Shown: positions 16,325-24,749, counted from the first letter of the stretch. The stretch is 64,000 nucleotides of DNA from Actinomadura rudentiformis (GCF_008923185.1 NZ_WBMT01000022.1:124001-188000), one strand, 5' to 3'. Notes: generated by a model from the letters alone, not told the origin. Translations and numbers: made by a program.

Positions 16325-16392
16325 CGACCCGTCAGAGATGAACTGATTTGAGGTGTTAATCCCTCTCTAAAAGGGTATCACTGGACCACCGA

Positions 16393-16408
16393 ACTTGTAG
16401 GTACAAGT
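16393..16408. promoter_or_regulatory. Candidate GntR/HutC-family operator
   Basis: ACTTGTAGGTACAAGT is a perfect 7-2-7 palindrome of 16 bp, the length and symmetry of DasR-type HutC operators. It lies between the divergent gntR and a small membrane-protein gene, suggesting autoregulation and control of the neighbour. Confidence 0.5.
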
Positions 16409-16533
16409 CGACGAGTGAGGCGAGTGGGGCAAGGTTACCAGCTGAGTGACCAGATGTTCGGAATTCGTCCCGACGAACCAACACCTGGTCCGGCTGTAAC
16501 AGCTGATAGGACGGACGACCTAAGGAGAGGTCG

Positions 16534-16851
16534 GTGGAGAGAAGCCGGGTGGAAGTCCCCCAGGTCGCAGGCGGCGACGACCTCACGTTGACGGAGGGTG
16601 CCCCGACGACGAGGGCGGACCCGTTGTTCGTCACCGAGCGGGTGCCCGCCGCCGACGCCTCCTCGGGGAGCTCGTACGGATTCACGGTCGTGGTCGCGGC
16701 GGGGCTGACGGGCCTGGTGACCACGGCGGGCGTCGGGCGTTGGACGAACGCTCCGGCGACGTGGACGCTGGGCTGCTCAGTTGTGGTGTTCACACTTGTT
16801 CTCGTGACGGGTGTGTTCGTCCCCGGTCTGGGTCTCGCCAGGCGCTCCTGA
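16534..16851 (+). CDS. Small two-helix membrane protein
   Basis: 105 residues from a GTG with AAGGAG six bases upstream, one of the better Shine-Dalgarno sites in this area. A 45-residue polar, acidic N-terminus precedes two hydrophobic helices (YGFTVVVAAGLTGLVTTAGVG; then the segment centred on VVVFTLVLVTGVFVPGLGL). No family is recognised. It diverges from gntR and shares a palindrome-bearing promoter region, so GntR may regulate it. Confidence 0.6.
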   Translation: MERSRVEVPQVAGGDDLTLTEGAPTTRADPLFVTERVPAADASSGSSYGFTVVVAAGLTGLVTTAGVGRWTNAPATWTLGCSVVVFTLVLVTGVFVPGLGLARRS

Positions 16852-16897
16852 GCATGTGAGTGCTTCATGGGGCGGAGGAATGCCAGATGTGAGGCGA

Positions 16898-16913
16898 TGG
16901 CCGGATCCGGCCA
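16898..16913. promoter_or_regulatory. Perfect 16-bp palindrome, gene-free region 16852-17184
   Basis: TGGCCGGATCCGGCCA followed by ATG. A related dyad, TGGCCGATGTGGCCA, also followed by ATG, lies at 17074-17088. The two resemble paired operator sites upstream of the DUF6292-like gene. Otherwise the 333-bp gap holds only a CATAAT -10-like box (17150-17155) and a GCTTGCAAGC palindrome at 17156-17165. Confidence 0.35.
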
Positions 16914-17184
16914 ATGCCTTCTTTCCTGAATTCCCGAGCTCCTGCTTACCGCCGGTGAAGGGAGGAATGCTTTCCGTTTCAGCAGGGCAGGTGGATCCCG
17001 ATAGGGCGGCACATACTCACCTGGCCTGATCAATACTTCCGTCTCACGGGATCAGGGGCGTAAGGGAGGCGAGTGGCCGATGTGGCCAATGTCCAGATCG
17101 GCCTGCCGTCATGGGGCGAAGAGAAAGGGACATTCTGCAATTTTTCCCTCATAATGCTTGCAAGCTGCAGAGAGGGACATTGTC

Positions 17185-17586
17185 GTGACTGCCCCCACTC
17201 GCCCCCTGCCACATGTTCTCCCGCAGGTAGACGCCATCCGTGGCTACATCACTCAGGTGGCCGAAGCGCTCGACGCCCGGGACCTGGACGTCCGCAACGT
17301 CTGGCTTGACCCCATGTGCCCCCGCGACGCCACGTTCATCCTGGGCACTCATGCCCTGGTGTGGAACGAGTCCGAGGGCTTCATCAGAGGGGCATTCGTC
17401 TCTGGCGCCCCCGGTGAGCGCACCGTGCTGGCCGATCCGGTCCCGCTCGGCGGCGGCGTTCTCCTGGAGCCCGGCCACGCGGCCTGGCTGATCGAGAACG
17501 GCCGCGTCGAGGCGCCGACCGCATACCGCCCCTTCGCGCTGGTGCGCGACGGCCTCGACGACAAACTCGCCGGTTACGAGGTCTGA
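17185..17586 (+). CDS. DUF6292-like actinobacterial protein
   Basis: About 133 residues from a GTG preceded by GAGAGGG. It opens with VDAIRGYITQVAEALDARDL and continues through VRNVWLDPMCPRDATFILG and ALVWNESEGFIRGAFV, a pattern of the small DUF6292 family common in Streptosporangiales; this match is from memory. No catalytic motif or membrane segment is seen. It stands alone behind a CATAAT -10-like box and two palindromic elements. Confidence 0.65.
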   Translation: MTAPTRPLPHVLPQVDAIRGYITQVAEALDARDLDVRNVWLDPMCPRDATFILGTHALVWNESEGFIRGAFVSGAPGERTVLADPVPLGGGVLLEPGHAAWLIENGRVEAPTAYRPFALVRDGLDDKLAGYEV

Positions 17587-17778
17587 CCGGCGGCTCGGGA
17601 ACGGAACTCCTGGTTACTGTTTGTAACGGCCCATTCACTGACAAAGCCGGGAAAGTTCCGTAAAGCGGTGGCGGATGTCGGAGGAGGCCGCCACCATGGG
17701 TGGGCGCGGCCTGCCCGCGAACGGGGTGTGCCCGTTCGCAGCCGCCAGTTCCCGAGTCCCTACGTCCGGAGTGATCGC

Positions 17779-18156
17779 ATGCCCGTCCGACCCTGGCGCC
17801 TGGAGTCCACGGGGCGCGTGTCGGAAGGTTCGCTCGCGGACCTGGCCTACCAGTTCGGCGAGCAGCACGAGCGCGAAGGCGACCTGGAGCAGGCCGCCGA
17901 GTGGTTCCGCCGTGCCGCCGAGTCCGCCCGGCCCGATGCCGCGCTGAAGCTCGGCGGAGTGCTCGGCCGCCTCGCCGACGAACAGCCCGCGGGGTCACCG
18001 GACTCCTCCGAGCAGCTGCTCGCCGAGGCCACCCGCTGGCTCTCCGGGGCACAGGGCGTCACCACGCCGGACGCGATCGAGCTCGTCACGGACATGCTCA
18101 ACCGGCACCAGCGCCAGGCCGCCCGCCGCGGCCTGGAGCCCGCCACCGCGGGCTAG
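17779..18156 (+). CDS. Tetratricopeptide/SEL1-like small protein
   Basis: 125 residues; the ATG follows CGGAG by seven bases. SLADLAYQFGEQHEREGDLEQAAEWFRRAAE and then RPDAALKLGGVLGRLA form helical-hairpin repeats of TPR/SEL1 type. A third, weaker unit (SEQLLAEATRWLSGAQGV) follows. Such proteins are scaffolds; the partner is unknown. It is followed 122 bp later by a large membrane protein in the same direction. Confidence 0.6.
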   Translation: MPVRPWRLESTGRVSEGSLADLAYQFGEQHEREGDLEQAAEWFRRAAESARPDAALKLGGVLGRLADEQPAGSPDSSEQLLAEATRWLSGAQGVTTPDAIELVTDMLNRHQRQAARRGLEPATAG

Positions 18157-18278
18157 CCACGCCCCGGCTCCGCACGTCCTTTTACCTTGTCAGCGGCGAA
18201 ACGCCGCGAACCGTGCGAACCGAACAGCCCTGGCCGTCGTCGGACACCAGTGAGATCGAGGCACTGGAAGGTGACGAG

Positions 18279-19583
18279 GTGAGCGGTCAGGAGCCCGGGT
18301 ACGTTCCCCCGGACCACAAGACAACCGCGGAGTTCCAGATCCCCGGGAAGGACGCCGAGGCCGAGTCGACCATGGTCGACCAGCCGGTGGACGACCCCGA
18401 GGCGACCCACGAGGACTTCCCGGAGGACGGCGTGCCGCCGGCCGCCGAGCCGCCCGCAACCGTGACCGACCTTGCGGTCGAGGAGCCGGTGACGGTCACG
18501 GATTTCGCGGCCGACATCGACGAGCCGGTGACGGTCACGGACTTCACGGCTGACACGGTGGAGGAGCCCGACGTTCCCGTCGCCGGAGGCGCGATGTCCT
18601 CCGCGATGTCCTCCGCCATGCCCGCCGCGGAGGAGGTGACGGCTCCCCAGGCGGCGGAGGAGCAGCCGCCGGTCGCGAACGAGCAGCCGGACGTGCCGGA
18701 CGAGCATGATCTGTGGACGGTGCACTTCGGTGCCGAGGAGGAGACCGCGCCCGCGCAGGCGGCGCGGCCCGCCGAGACGCCTCCGTTCCTTGCTCCGCCG
18801 GCCCCCGACGTTCACCAGCAGCCCGCCGCGGCGTCGCATCAGCCACCGCTGAACGTGCCGCCCCAGCAGCTGTTCGTGCCGCCCTCGGGGGACAACTCGT
18901 CGCAGCAGGCGACCTCGCCGACGCCCCCGCCGCCCATGCCTGGAGCGCCGATGCCTCAGGCGCCGGCGGCGCGTGGCAGGTCCCGGTGGCCGGTTCTCCT
19001 GGTCGCGATCGGCGCGGTGGTGGCCATCCTCGCCGTGGCTGCGGTCGGCGCCGTGCTGTGGCAGCGTGACGACGGGTCCAAGAAGACCAGCGCGGGCAAG
19101 CCCGCCCCGTCGGCCACTCCCACCGCGAGCGCGACGCCGAGCGGGCCGGCCACCGCGACGCCAAGTGGCACGCCCGCGGCCACTGCGACGCCCACGCCGA
19201 CCGGCGCCGGGGCCGTGCCACCCACGGCCCCGGTGCCGCCGACGCCCACCGCGCCGCCGGTCGGCCCGGTGGTGTCCGGCAACGGCATCACCTACCAGCT
19301 GATGCAGCAGGACCCCGGCTACTACGAGGGCCGGATGGTCTTCACCAACCGCACCGGCAAGCCCATGAAGTCGTGGAAGATCACGTTCGACGCGCCGGGC
19401 GCCAACGTCAAGAACATCTGGGGCGCCCGCCTCGTGCGCAAGGGCGACCGCGTCGAGATCCAGCCCCTCAAGGGCGCACCGCCGGTGCCGCCGGGCGCCA
19501 CCTGGGAGATCCAGTACGGCGCGGCCGGCACCGCGGCCAACCCGAAGGGCTGCAAGATCAACGGGAAGGCGTGCGGTTTCTGA
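18279..19583 (+). CDS. Membrane-anchored protein with extracellular CBM2-like domain
   Basis: About 434 residues from a GTG with GGAAGG seven bases upstream (18213 is a weaker alternative). The first ~230 residues are acidic, low-complexity and cytoplasmic, with a duplicated EPVTVTDF(A/T)AD unit and an MSSAMSSAMPA repeat. One transmembrane helix (WPVLLVAIGAVVAILAVAAV) follows, then a Thr/Pro/Ala-rich linker. The C-terminal ~95 residues (ITYQLMQQDPGYYEGRMVFT through a two-cysteine end) resemble a carbohydrate-binding CBM2-type beta-sandwich. Orientation N-in/C-out. A role in wall or polysaccharide contact is inferred. Confidence 0.7.
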   Translation: MSGQEPGYVPPDHKTTAEFQIPGKDAEAESTMVDQPVDDPEATHEDFPEDGVPPAAEPPATVTDLAVEEPVTVTDFAADIDEPVTVTDFTADTVEEPDVPVAGGAMSSAMSSAMPAAEEVTAPQAAEEQPPVANEQPDVPDEHDLWTVHFGAEEETAPAQAARPAETPPFLAPPAPDVHQQPAAASHQPPLNVPPQQLFVPPSGDNSSQQATSPTPPPPMPGAPMPQAPAARGRSRWPVLLVAIGAVVAILAVAAVGAVLWQRDDGSKKTSAGKPAPSATPTASATPSGPATATPSGTPAATATPTPTGAGAVPPTAPVPPTPTAPPVGPVVSGNGITYQLMQQDPGYYEGRMVFTNRTGKPMKSWKITFDAPGANVKNIWGARLVRKGDRVEIQPLKGAPPVPPGATWEIQYGAAGTAANPKGCKINGKACGF

Positions 19584-19592
19584 CGGGTCCGG

Positions 19593-20069
19593 CTAGCCGG
19601 CTTCGGCGACGGCCGCGAAGCGGCCCAGGATCAGGCTCCAGGCCTCGTCGAAGCCGCCTGGCACGGCCGCCGCGGCGGCCAGCCGTTCCGGCGGGAGCTT
19701 GTCCCAGCCCCGGTGCTCCAGCTCGACGCGCGTCAGGCTGGGGCCGACGGCCGAGAACCGCACCTCGACCTCCGTGCCGGCGGCGGGTGGGATCTCCCAG
19801 GTGAGGGCGAGCCTGGCGGACGGCTCCCAGACGGTGATCCGGCCCCAGTCGTGCTCGGTGCCGTCGGCCCACGTCTCATGGACGCGGCCGCCGAGGGCCT
19901 CGTCCATGTGGACCATGTCCGGTCTGCCCTCGCCGAACGAGAAGGGACGGCCCGGCCACCAGCTTCCGATGCGCCTGACGAACACCTCGAAGGTGTGGGC
20001 GCGGTCGCTGCGGACGATCGTCACCTGCTGGACGGGCTCGATGCGAGCTCCGACGTTCGGCTGGGCCAT
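19593..20069 (-). CDS. SRPBCC / AHSA1-like protein
   Basis: 158 residues. QQVTIVRSDRAHTFEVFVRRIGSWWP opens a START-like helix-grip fold. It continues through GGRVHETWADGTEHDWGRIT and LALTWEIPP to the long C-terminal helix near FDEAWSLILGRF. AHSA1-like proteins bind hydrophobic ligands or Hsp90 relatives. ATG 20069 is chosen because the fold starts there; GGAAGG lies ten bases upstream. It diverges from the FAH hydrolase. Confidence 0.78.
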   Translation of the reverse strand: MAQPNVGARIEPVQQVTIVRSDRAHTFEVFVRRIGSWWPGRPFSFGEGRPDMVHMDEALGGRVHETWADGTEHDWGRITVWEPSARLALTWEIPPAAGTEVEVRFSAVGPSLTRVELEHRGWDKLPPERLAAAAAVPGGFDEAWSLILGRFAAVAEAG

Positions 20070-20237
20070 GGGAGGGGGACCTTCCGGCGGCTCTCTCGGG
20101 GTCTGGGGCATCCGCTCAACGATGCCGTCCATGCTTCCAGCCCCGGCCGGAGAAGGGTAGCTTTCGGGGATTTCAGGCCTGGACCTGGGGGTATCGGGGG
20201 AACCGCGCCCCCGGGCGGGGGTACTAGGCTCTTGACC

Positions 20238-21002
20238 ATGCGTATCGCGAGGTTCTCCGCCGAGGACGGCATGTCCTTCGGCGTGGTCGAAGAGAACACC
20301 ATCGCCGCCGTCGCGGCCCATCCGTTCGGCGAGCTCACGTTCACCGGGCAGCGGTTCCCCCTGGCCGACGTGCGGCTCCTGGCGCCGATCCTGCCCAGCA
20401 AGGTCATCGCGATCGGCAAGAACTACGCCGAGCACGCGCGTGAGATGGGCGGGGAGGCCCCCGCGGAGCCGGTGATCTTCAGCAAGCCGTCCACCGCGGT
20501 GATCGGCCCGGGCGAGGCGATCGCCTATCCCGAGAAGCTCAGCGAACGGGTCGACTTCGAGGGCGAGCTGGCCGTCGTGATCGGCCGGATGTGCCGCGAG
20601 GTGCCCGCCGCCCGCGCCGCCGACGTGATCCTCGGCTACACCTGCGCCAACGACGTGACCGCCCGGGACCTGCAGAAGAAGGACGGCCAGTGGACCCGGG
20701 CCAAGGGCTTCGACACGTTCTGCCCGCTCGGCCCGTGGATCGAGACCGACGCCGACCCGGCCGACCTTGCGATCTCCACCACGGTCAACGGCGAGGTCCG
20801 CCAGGACGCGCGTACGTCGCAGCTGTCGCACGACATCCCCACCCTCGTCGAGTACGTGAGCCAGGTCATGACCCTGCTGCCCGGCGACGTGATCCTCACC
20901 GGCACCCCGGCCGGGGTCGGGCCGCTGGAGATCGGCGACGAGGTCACGGTGACGGTCGACGGTGTGGGCAGCCTCACCAACCGGGTCGTCGCGCGCGACT
21001 GA
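20238..21002 (+). CDS. Fumarylacetoacetate hydrolase family protein
   Basis: 254 residues. The FAH fold is clear: KVIAIGKNYAEHAREM, the metal-binding ERVDFEGELAVVIGR (acidic ligands), GYTCANDVTARDLQ, and LLPGDVILTGTPAGVG. Members cleave or decarboxylate 2-oxo acids such as acylpyruvates; the substrate here is unknown. TAGGCT sits about eight bases before the ATG, suggesting a leaderless transcript. In other actinomycetes a close relative often precedes gltX near leuCD; gltX is not found here. Confidence 0.88.
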   Translation: MRIARFSAEDGMSFGVVEENTIAAVAAHPFGELTFTGQRFPLADVRLLAPILPSKVIAIGKNYAEHAREMGGEAPAEPVIFSKPSTAVIGPGEAIAYPEKLSERVDFEGELAVVIGRMCREVPAARAADVILGYTCANDVTARDLQKKDGQWTRAKGFDTFCPLGPWIETDADPADLAISTTVNGEVRQDARTSQLSHDIPTLVEYVSQVMTLLPGDVILTGTPAGVGPLEIGDEVTVTVDGVGSLTNRVVARD

Positions 21003-21030
21003 GGTCGCGCAGCCAGCCAAGGGAGGCTCG

Positions 21031-21666
21031 ATGGCGTTCACCGGCTTCACCGACGAGGCGTTCGAGTTCTACGAGGGGCTCCTCGCCGACAACAGCAAGG
21101 CCTATTGGACCGCGCACAAGGAGACGTACGAACGCCACGTGCGCGATCCCATGATCGAGCTGTTCGCGGAGCTGGAGCCGGAGTTCGGCCCCGCCAAGAT
21201 GTTCCGGCCCTACCGGGACGTGCGCTTCAGCCACGACAAGTCGCCCTACAAGACGCACCAGGGCGGCCATGCCGGCGGCGGGTTCTACTTCCAGGTCGAC
21301 GCCGACGGCCTGATGGTCGCGGGCGGCATGTACGCGCCCACGCCCGAGCAGCTACGGCGCTACCGCGCCGCCGTGGACGCCGAGCACTCGGGCAAGGCAC
21401 TGGAGACGATCGTCGACGGCCTCCGCGCCGGCGGCATGGAGATCGCCGGCGACCGGCTCAAGACCCGCCCGCGCGGCTTCTCCGAAGATCATCCGCGCAT
21501 CGAGCTGCTCCGCCACCGGTCCCTGTACGCCCATGAGGGCTGGCCCGCCGACCCGTGGATGCGCACGCCCGAGGTCGTGGACCGGGTCCGCGAGTCCTGG
21601 CGCCGGCTCCGCCCCCTCGTGGAGTGGGGCGGCGAGCACATCGGCCCGCCCGACTTCTCCAGATAG
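21031..21666 (+). CDS. DUF2461 family protein
   Basis: 211 residues with GGGAGG before the ATG. GFTDEAFEFYEGLLADNSKAYW at the N-terminus and FRPYRDVRFSHDKSPYKTHQG are hallmark DUF2461 (TIGR02453) segments. A YFQVDADGLMVAGGMYAP strand and GFSEDHPRIELLRHRSL follow. Function unknown. It starts 28 bases after the FAH gene and is likely co-transcribed with it. Confidence 0.85.
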   Translation: MAFTGFTDEAFEFYEGLLADNSKAYWTAHKETYERHVRDPMIELFAELEPEFGPAKMFRPYRDVRFSHDKSPYKTHQGGHAGGGFYFQVDADGLMVAGGMYAPTPEQLRRYRAAVDAEHSGKALETIVDGLRAGGMEIAGDRLKTRPRGFSEDHPRIELLRHRSLYAHEGWPADPWMRTPEVVDRVRESWRRLRPLVEWGGEHIGPPDFSR

Positions 21667-21717
21667 CCCCCCGGTCCCGGCCTGCGCGCCGGGCCGAGGG
21701 TGCGCCGCCAATCGGTT

Positions 21718-21746
21718 TTGGTCCAGGTCCCCGGGTCCTGTATTCT
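21718..21746 (+). promoter_or_regulatory. Promoter of the tRNA-Gln/tRNA-Glu unit
   Basis: TTGGTC (21718-21723) and TATTCT (21741-21746) are separated by exactly 17 bp. Transcription would start near 21753, 33 bp before tRNA-Gln. Confidence 0.6.
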
Positions 21747-21785
21747 CTTCGAGGCGCGAGCGACCGGAAGGCCGCTCTACCGCAC

Positions 21786-21857
21786 TGGGGTATGGTGTAA
21801 TCGGCAGCACGACTGATTCTGGTTCAGTTAGTCTAGGTTCGAGTCCTGGTACCCCAG
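21786..21857 (+). tRNA. tRNA-Gln (anticodon CTG)
   Basis: 72 nt folding as a cloverleaf. The acceptor TGGGGTA pairs with TACCCCA; the anticodon stem-loop CTGA-TTCTGGT-TCAG presents CUG; the T arm carries GGTTCGAGTCC. Discriminator G; CCA is not encoded. Confidence 0.95.
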
Positions 21858-21971
21858 CTGATCTCCTCGATCGACATGGTTTCGCGAGAAGCCGGTTCGA
21901 ACAAGGGGACATCGTCCGGTAAGCTGGGCGAGGCCCAAGCGGAAGATCGCAAAGGCTGAACGAAGATCCAG

Positions 21972-22044
21972 GCCCCCGTCGTCTAGTGGCCTAGGACGCC
22001 GCCCTCTCAAGGCGGTAACGGCGGTTCGAATCCGCTCGGGGGTA
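21972..22044 (+). tRNA. tRNA-Glu (anticodon CTC)
   Basis: 73 nt. The acceptor GCCCCCG pairs with CGGGGGT (a terminal G-U); the anticodon loop CCCTCTCAAGG presents CUC; the T arm carries GGTTCGAATCC. Discriminator A; CCA is not encoded. It follows tRNA-Gln by 114 bp and precedes a strong terminator. Confidence 0.95.
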
Positions 22045-22051
22045 CACGCGA

Positions 22052-22086
22052 AAAAGGGCCGGCGGTGCACACCGCCGGCCCTTTTC
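22052..22086 (+). terminator. Terminator after tRNA-Glu, probably bidirectional
   Basis: GGGCCGGCGG and CCGCCGGCCC form a perfect 10-bp stem with a 6-base loop, flanked by AAAAA on the left and TTTT on the right. It also lies just past the stop of the convergent PucR gene. Confidence 0.88.
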
Positions 22087-22133
22087 GTTGATCTCGCTTT
22101 TTCTTATTTCATGCCGCGCGTGGTCATCGGTGA

Positions 22134-23375
22134 TTAGCGCCGGGAACCACTGCGCAGGTTGAACGCCTCAAGCGCCAAAGTGACCTCTACAAGATCCTTT
22201 GGATTGTCGAGCGAGCGTTTGGTGAGCAATTCCAGGCGGCGCAGCCGGTTGAGCACGGTGTTGCGGTGGCAGTAGAGCGACTCCGCCGCCCGGGTGGCCG
22301 ACCCTTCCGCCTCCAGCCAGGCGGCGAGCGTGTCCAGCAGGAGGTCCCGGCTCGGCTGGTCGAGCGCCAGGACCGGGGCGAGCACCCGCAGTTCCAGCTC
22401 GCGTGCGAGGTCGGGGCGCACGGTCAGCATCGTCGCCGACAGCCGGTCGTCCAGGGTGGCCAGGCCGTGCCCGTTGGACAGCGTGCGCGCCGCGAGCTCG
22501 GCGAGCTGCCGGGCGCGGCCGAGTTCGGTCAGGCCCTCGACGGCGACGCTCACCCCGGTACGGCGGCCGCCGCGGGTGGGGAGGGCGGCGCCGAGCGCGG
22601 CGGCGGAGAGCTCGCCCAGAACGGCCACCCCGATCGCGCTCTCACCGTGCATCCGCCAGATCATCCGGACGCCGTGGACCCGCACGGGCAGCTCCATCGG
22701 GTCCAGCGGCGCGGCGGGGCCGTCGGCCGGCCGCTGCACCACGACGGCGTAGCGGCCCTCCTCGGGGAGCGCGAAGGCACGCGCCACCACGGCGGCCGTG
22801 GCCCGGTCGGTCTCGCCGTTGAGCAGGGCGTCCAGCAGCGCCGCCGTGACCTGACGGCCGGGCAGCTCCGCCTCGGTGGTGCGCAGCGCCTCGAGCGCGG
22901 CGGAGGAGTGCCGGTCGACCACGTCCCACGCGTCGTCGATCAGCGAGATGCTGTGCGCGGGCGCCAGGCCCTCTTCGAAGCCCCACTGGGTGAACGCGTC
23001 GCAGATGACCTTTCCGCCGATGTGGTAGGCGCGCAGCAGTGCCTGCATGGGCACGCCCTGGCGGGCCCGGCGTTCGCCGAGCCTGCGCGGCCAGTCGAGT
23101 GTTCCGATCCGTTCTTCGGGTGACATCCGGAAGGCGTCGAGCGCCAGATCGATCGATCTCCCGATCCACAACGGCGGCTCCTGCGGGGGGATCCCACCGT
23201 GCCGGTAGGCGGGCTCCGAGGCGCGCAGTGAGCTGACGACCACTTCGGTCAGCTCGGGCAGGCGCCCGCGCAGTGCGCGCAGGCCTCTCTCGCGATGAAC
23301 CGCCGATTCCTCTCTGGATGCCGGGGCGGTAACTGGCCTTTGGAGTGATGTCGCATCAGTCCGGCCGGTCGGCAT
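22134..23375 (-). CDS. PucR/CdaR family transcriptional regulator
   Basis: About 413 residues. Residues about 20-160 are an RsbR/PucR-type N-terminal helical sensor. A GGDEF-like central region lies around 190-310, and the C-terminal HTH_30 (LLDTLAAWLEAEGSATRAAESLYCHRNTVLNRLRRLE) is the PucR/CdaR DNA-binding domain. ATG 23375 is chosen for GGAGAGG just upstream; 23402 is possible. It diverges from an AraC regulator across a 318-bp region. The effector is unknown. Confidence 0.88.
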   Translation of the reverse strand: MPTGRTDATSLQRPVTAPASREESAVHRERGLRALRGRLPELTEVVVSSLRASEPAYRHGGIPPQEPPLWIGRSIDLALDAFRMSPEERIGTLDWPRRLGERRARQGVPMQALLRAYHIGGKVICDAFTQWGFEEGLAPAHSISLIDDAWDVVDRHSSAALEALRTTEAELPGRQVTAALLDALLNGETDRATAAVVARAFALPEEGRYAVVVQRPADGPAAPLDPMELPVRVHGVRMIWRMHGESAIGVAVLGELSAAALGAALPTRGGRRTGVSVAVEGLTELGRARQLAELAARTLSNGHGLATLDDRLSATMLTVRPDLARELELRVLAPVLALDQPSRDLLLDTLAAWLEAEGSATRAAESLYCHRNTVLNRLRRLELLTKRSLDNPKDLVEVTLALEAFNLRSGSRR

Positions 23376-23450
23376 GTCCCTCTCCACTCTGTCTGTCTTC
23401 ACATTTGGAGTAGCGGGGAAATGAATGCCTCGGGGGTGGTGCTCGTGAAT

Positions 23451-23480
23451 GTTGGATCATGAGTACCAAAGACATCCAAC
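23451..23480. promoter_or_regulatory. Inverted repeat in the PucR-AraC divergent region
   Basis: GTTGGAT (23451-23457) and ATCCAAC (23474-23480), with a 16-bp gap, form perfect 7-bp arms about 75 bp upstream of the pucR-like start. This is the only clear symmetric element in gene-free 23376-23693. It could be an autoregulatory site. Confidence 0.35.
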
Positions 23481-23693
23481 GGGGGATGGCAATCACCGGT
23501 TGAGTCGAACGCTTCTGACCGGCTTGTAAGAGAAGGTTACATGCCGGGACCCCGCCTTGTTATTGTCGGCAGAGGCCAAGGACTTGCTTGCTGCGGCCAA
23601 TCGCCCTGCCTCTCCCGGGTCCATGAGACCGGCTCCGGTGTTCGACGAGGTGGCGGTTTGGCGGCATTCCGCTGACGGGGGCAAGGGGGCGTG

Positions 23694-24749
23694 ATGCGCT
23701 TAACGCGCCCGGATGGAGCCGATGGTGTGGACGCGCACCCGGCTCATCCGTCTCGGCTGCCCGTCCTCGGGACGGTCAGCGCCCATGTGATGGTGCAGGT
23801 CGCGGGGGAGCACGGCGTACCCCAGGACCGCTGCCTGGAGGGCACCGGCATCGCGCCCGCCGTCCTTGAGGACGCCAGGGCGACGATCCGGCTGGAGCAG
23901 GAGCTCGCGCTCGCCCGCAACGTCATGCGTGAGCTCGCCCACATACCCGCGCTGGGCCTGGTCATGGCGAGCCGCTACCGGCTGAGCGTGTACGGCGTGC
24001 TCGGCTGGGGGATGCTCTGCTCGCCGTCGGTCCGGGACGCGCTCGCGTTCGCGTTCCGCTACCTGGATCTGACGTACTCGTGTTGCGGCATCACCCCGGA
24101 GGAGGGCGACGGCGAGCTCCGGGTGGGGATCAGCAACGGGCGGCTGCCCGCCGACGTGCGGGGGTTCTTCGCCGAGCGCTCGCTGAGCGCGACCATCCGG
24201 CTGCTCGGCGATCTGATCTCGGGGGACGGCTGGCTGGTCGGCGTGGAGATCGCAGGGCCGCGTCCCCCGCACGCCGGCCTGTACGAGGACACGTTCGGCG
24301 TGAAGGTGTCGTTCGGCGGGAGCCGGCACGCGGTGCGGATCGACCCGGACGTGCTCAGCGAGCCGATGCCGCTCGCCAACCGGCCGATGCTGGACATGAT
24401 CGAGGACCAGTGCCGGCAGCTGCTGGCTCAGCGCCGGGCCCTGCTCACGCTCCCCGACGTCCTGCGCGAGCACGTCCTGCGGCGCCTCCCCGTGCTGCCG
24501 AGCATGGGCAGCGCGGCCGCCGAGCTGGGCATGAGCGAGCGGACACTGCGCCGGCGGCTGGCCGAGGAGGGCAGCTCATTCAGCGCCATCGTCACCGACG
24601 CCCGGCGGGCGCTCGCCGAGGAGCTGCTGCTCCAGGGGGTCCCGTCGCTCCAGGTGGCCCGTCAGGTCGGGTTCGCCGGCCCCGCGGCGTTCACCCACGC
24701 GTTCAAACGCTGGACCGGCTCGTCCCCCCGGGAGTTCGCCGGCCGCTGA
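23694..24749 (+). CDS. AraC family transcriptional regulator (OruR/ArgR-like)
   Basis: 351 residues. The N-terminal domain of about 190 residues (AATH/arabinose-binding-like: IRLEQELALARNVMRELAHIPALG) is followed by a C-terminal AraC HTH. Its first helix-turn-helix is SMGSAAAELGMSERTLRRRL and its second LQVARQVGFAGPAAFTHAFKRW. ATG 23694 directly follows a GTG; either may be used. The last 174 bases overlap the convergent antiporter gene. A role in controlling the adjacent aminotransferase/dehydrogenase operon is possible but not shown. Confidence 0.88.
   Translation: MRLTRPDGADGVDAHPAHPSRLPVLGTVSAHVMVQVAGEHGVPQDRCLEGTGIAPAVLEDARATIRLEQELALARNVMRELAHIPALGLVMASRYRLSVYGVLGWGMLCSPSVRDALAFAFRYLDLTYSCCGITPEEGDGELRVGISNGRLPADVRGFFAERSLSATIRLLGDLISGDGWLVGVEIAGPRPPHAGLYEDTFGVKVSFGGSRHAVRIDPDVLSEPMPLANRPMLDMIEDQCRQLLAQRRALLTLPDVLREHVLRRLPVLPSMGSAAAELGMSERTLRRRLAEEGSSFSAIVTDARRALAEELLLQGVPSLQVARQVGFAGPAAFTHAFKRWTGSSPREFAGR

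Noticed and set aside
16970..17032. A 20-codon ORF (MLSVSAGQVDPDRAAHTHLA) after AAGGGAGGA
   Set aside because: The Shine-Dalgarno is only one base from the ATG, and there is no downstream hairpin or amino-acid run that would make it a leader.
17127..17180. Direct repeat AGGGACATT (two copies about 45 bp apart) near the DUF6292-like start
   Set aside because: Only nine bases and not symmetric; could be coincidence, so not listed as an operator.
22045..22133. A further tRNA gene after tRNA-Glu
   Set aside because: No cloverleaf can be drawn; the region is a terminator and the 3' end of the convergent PucR gene.
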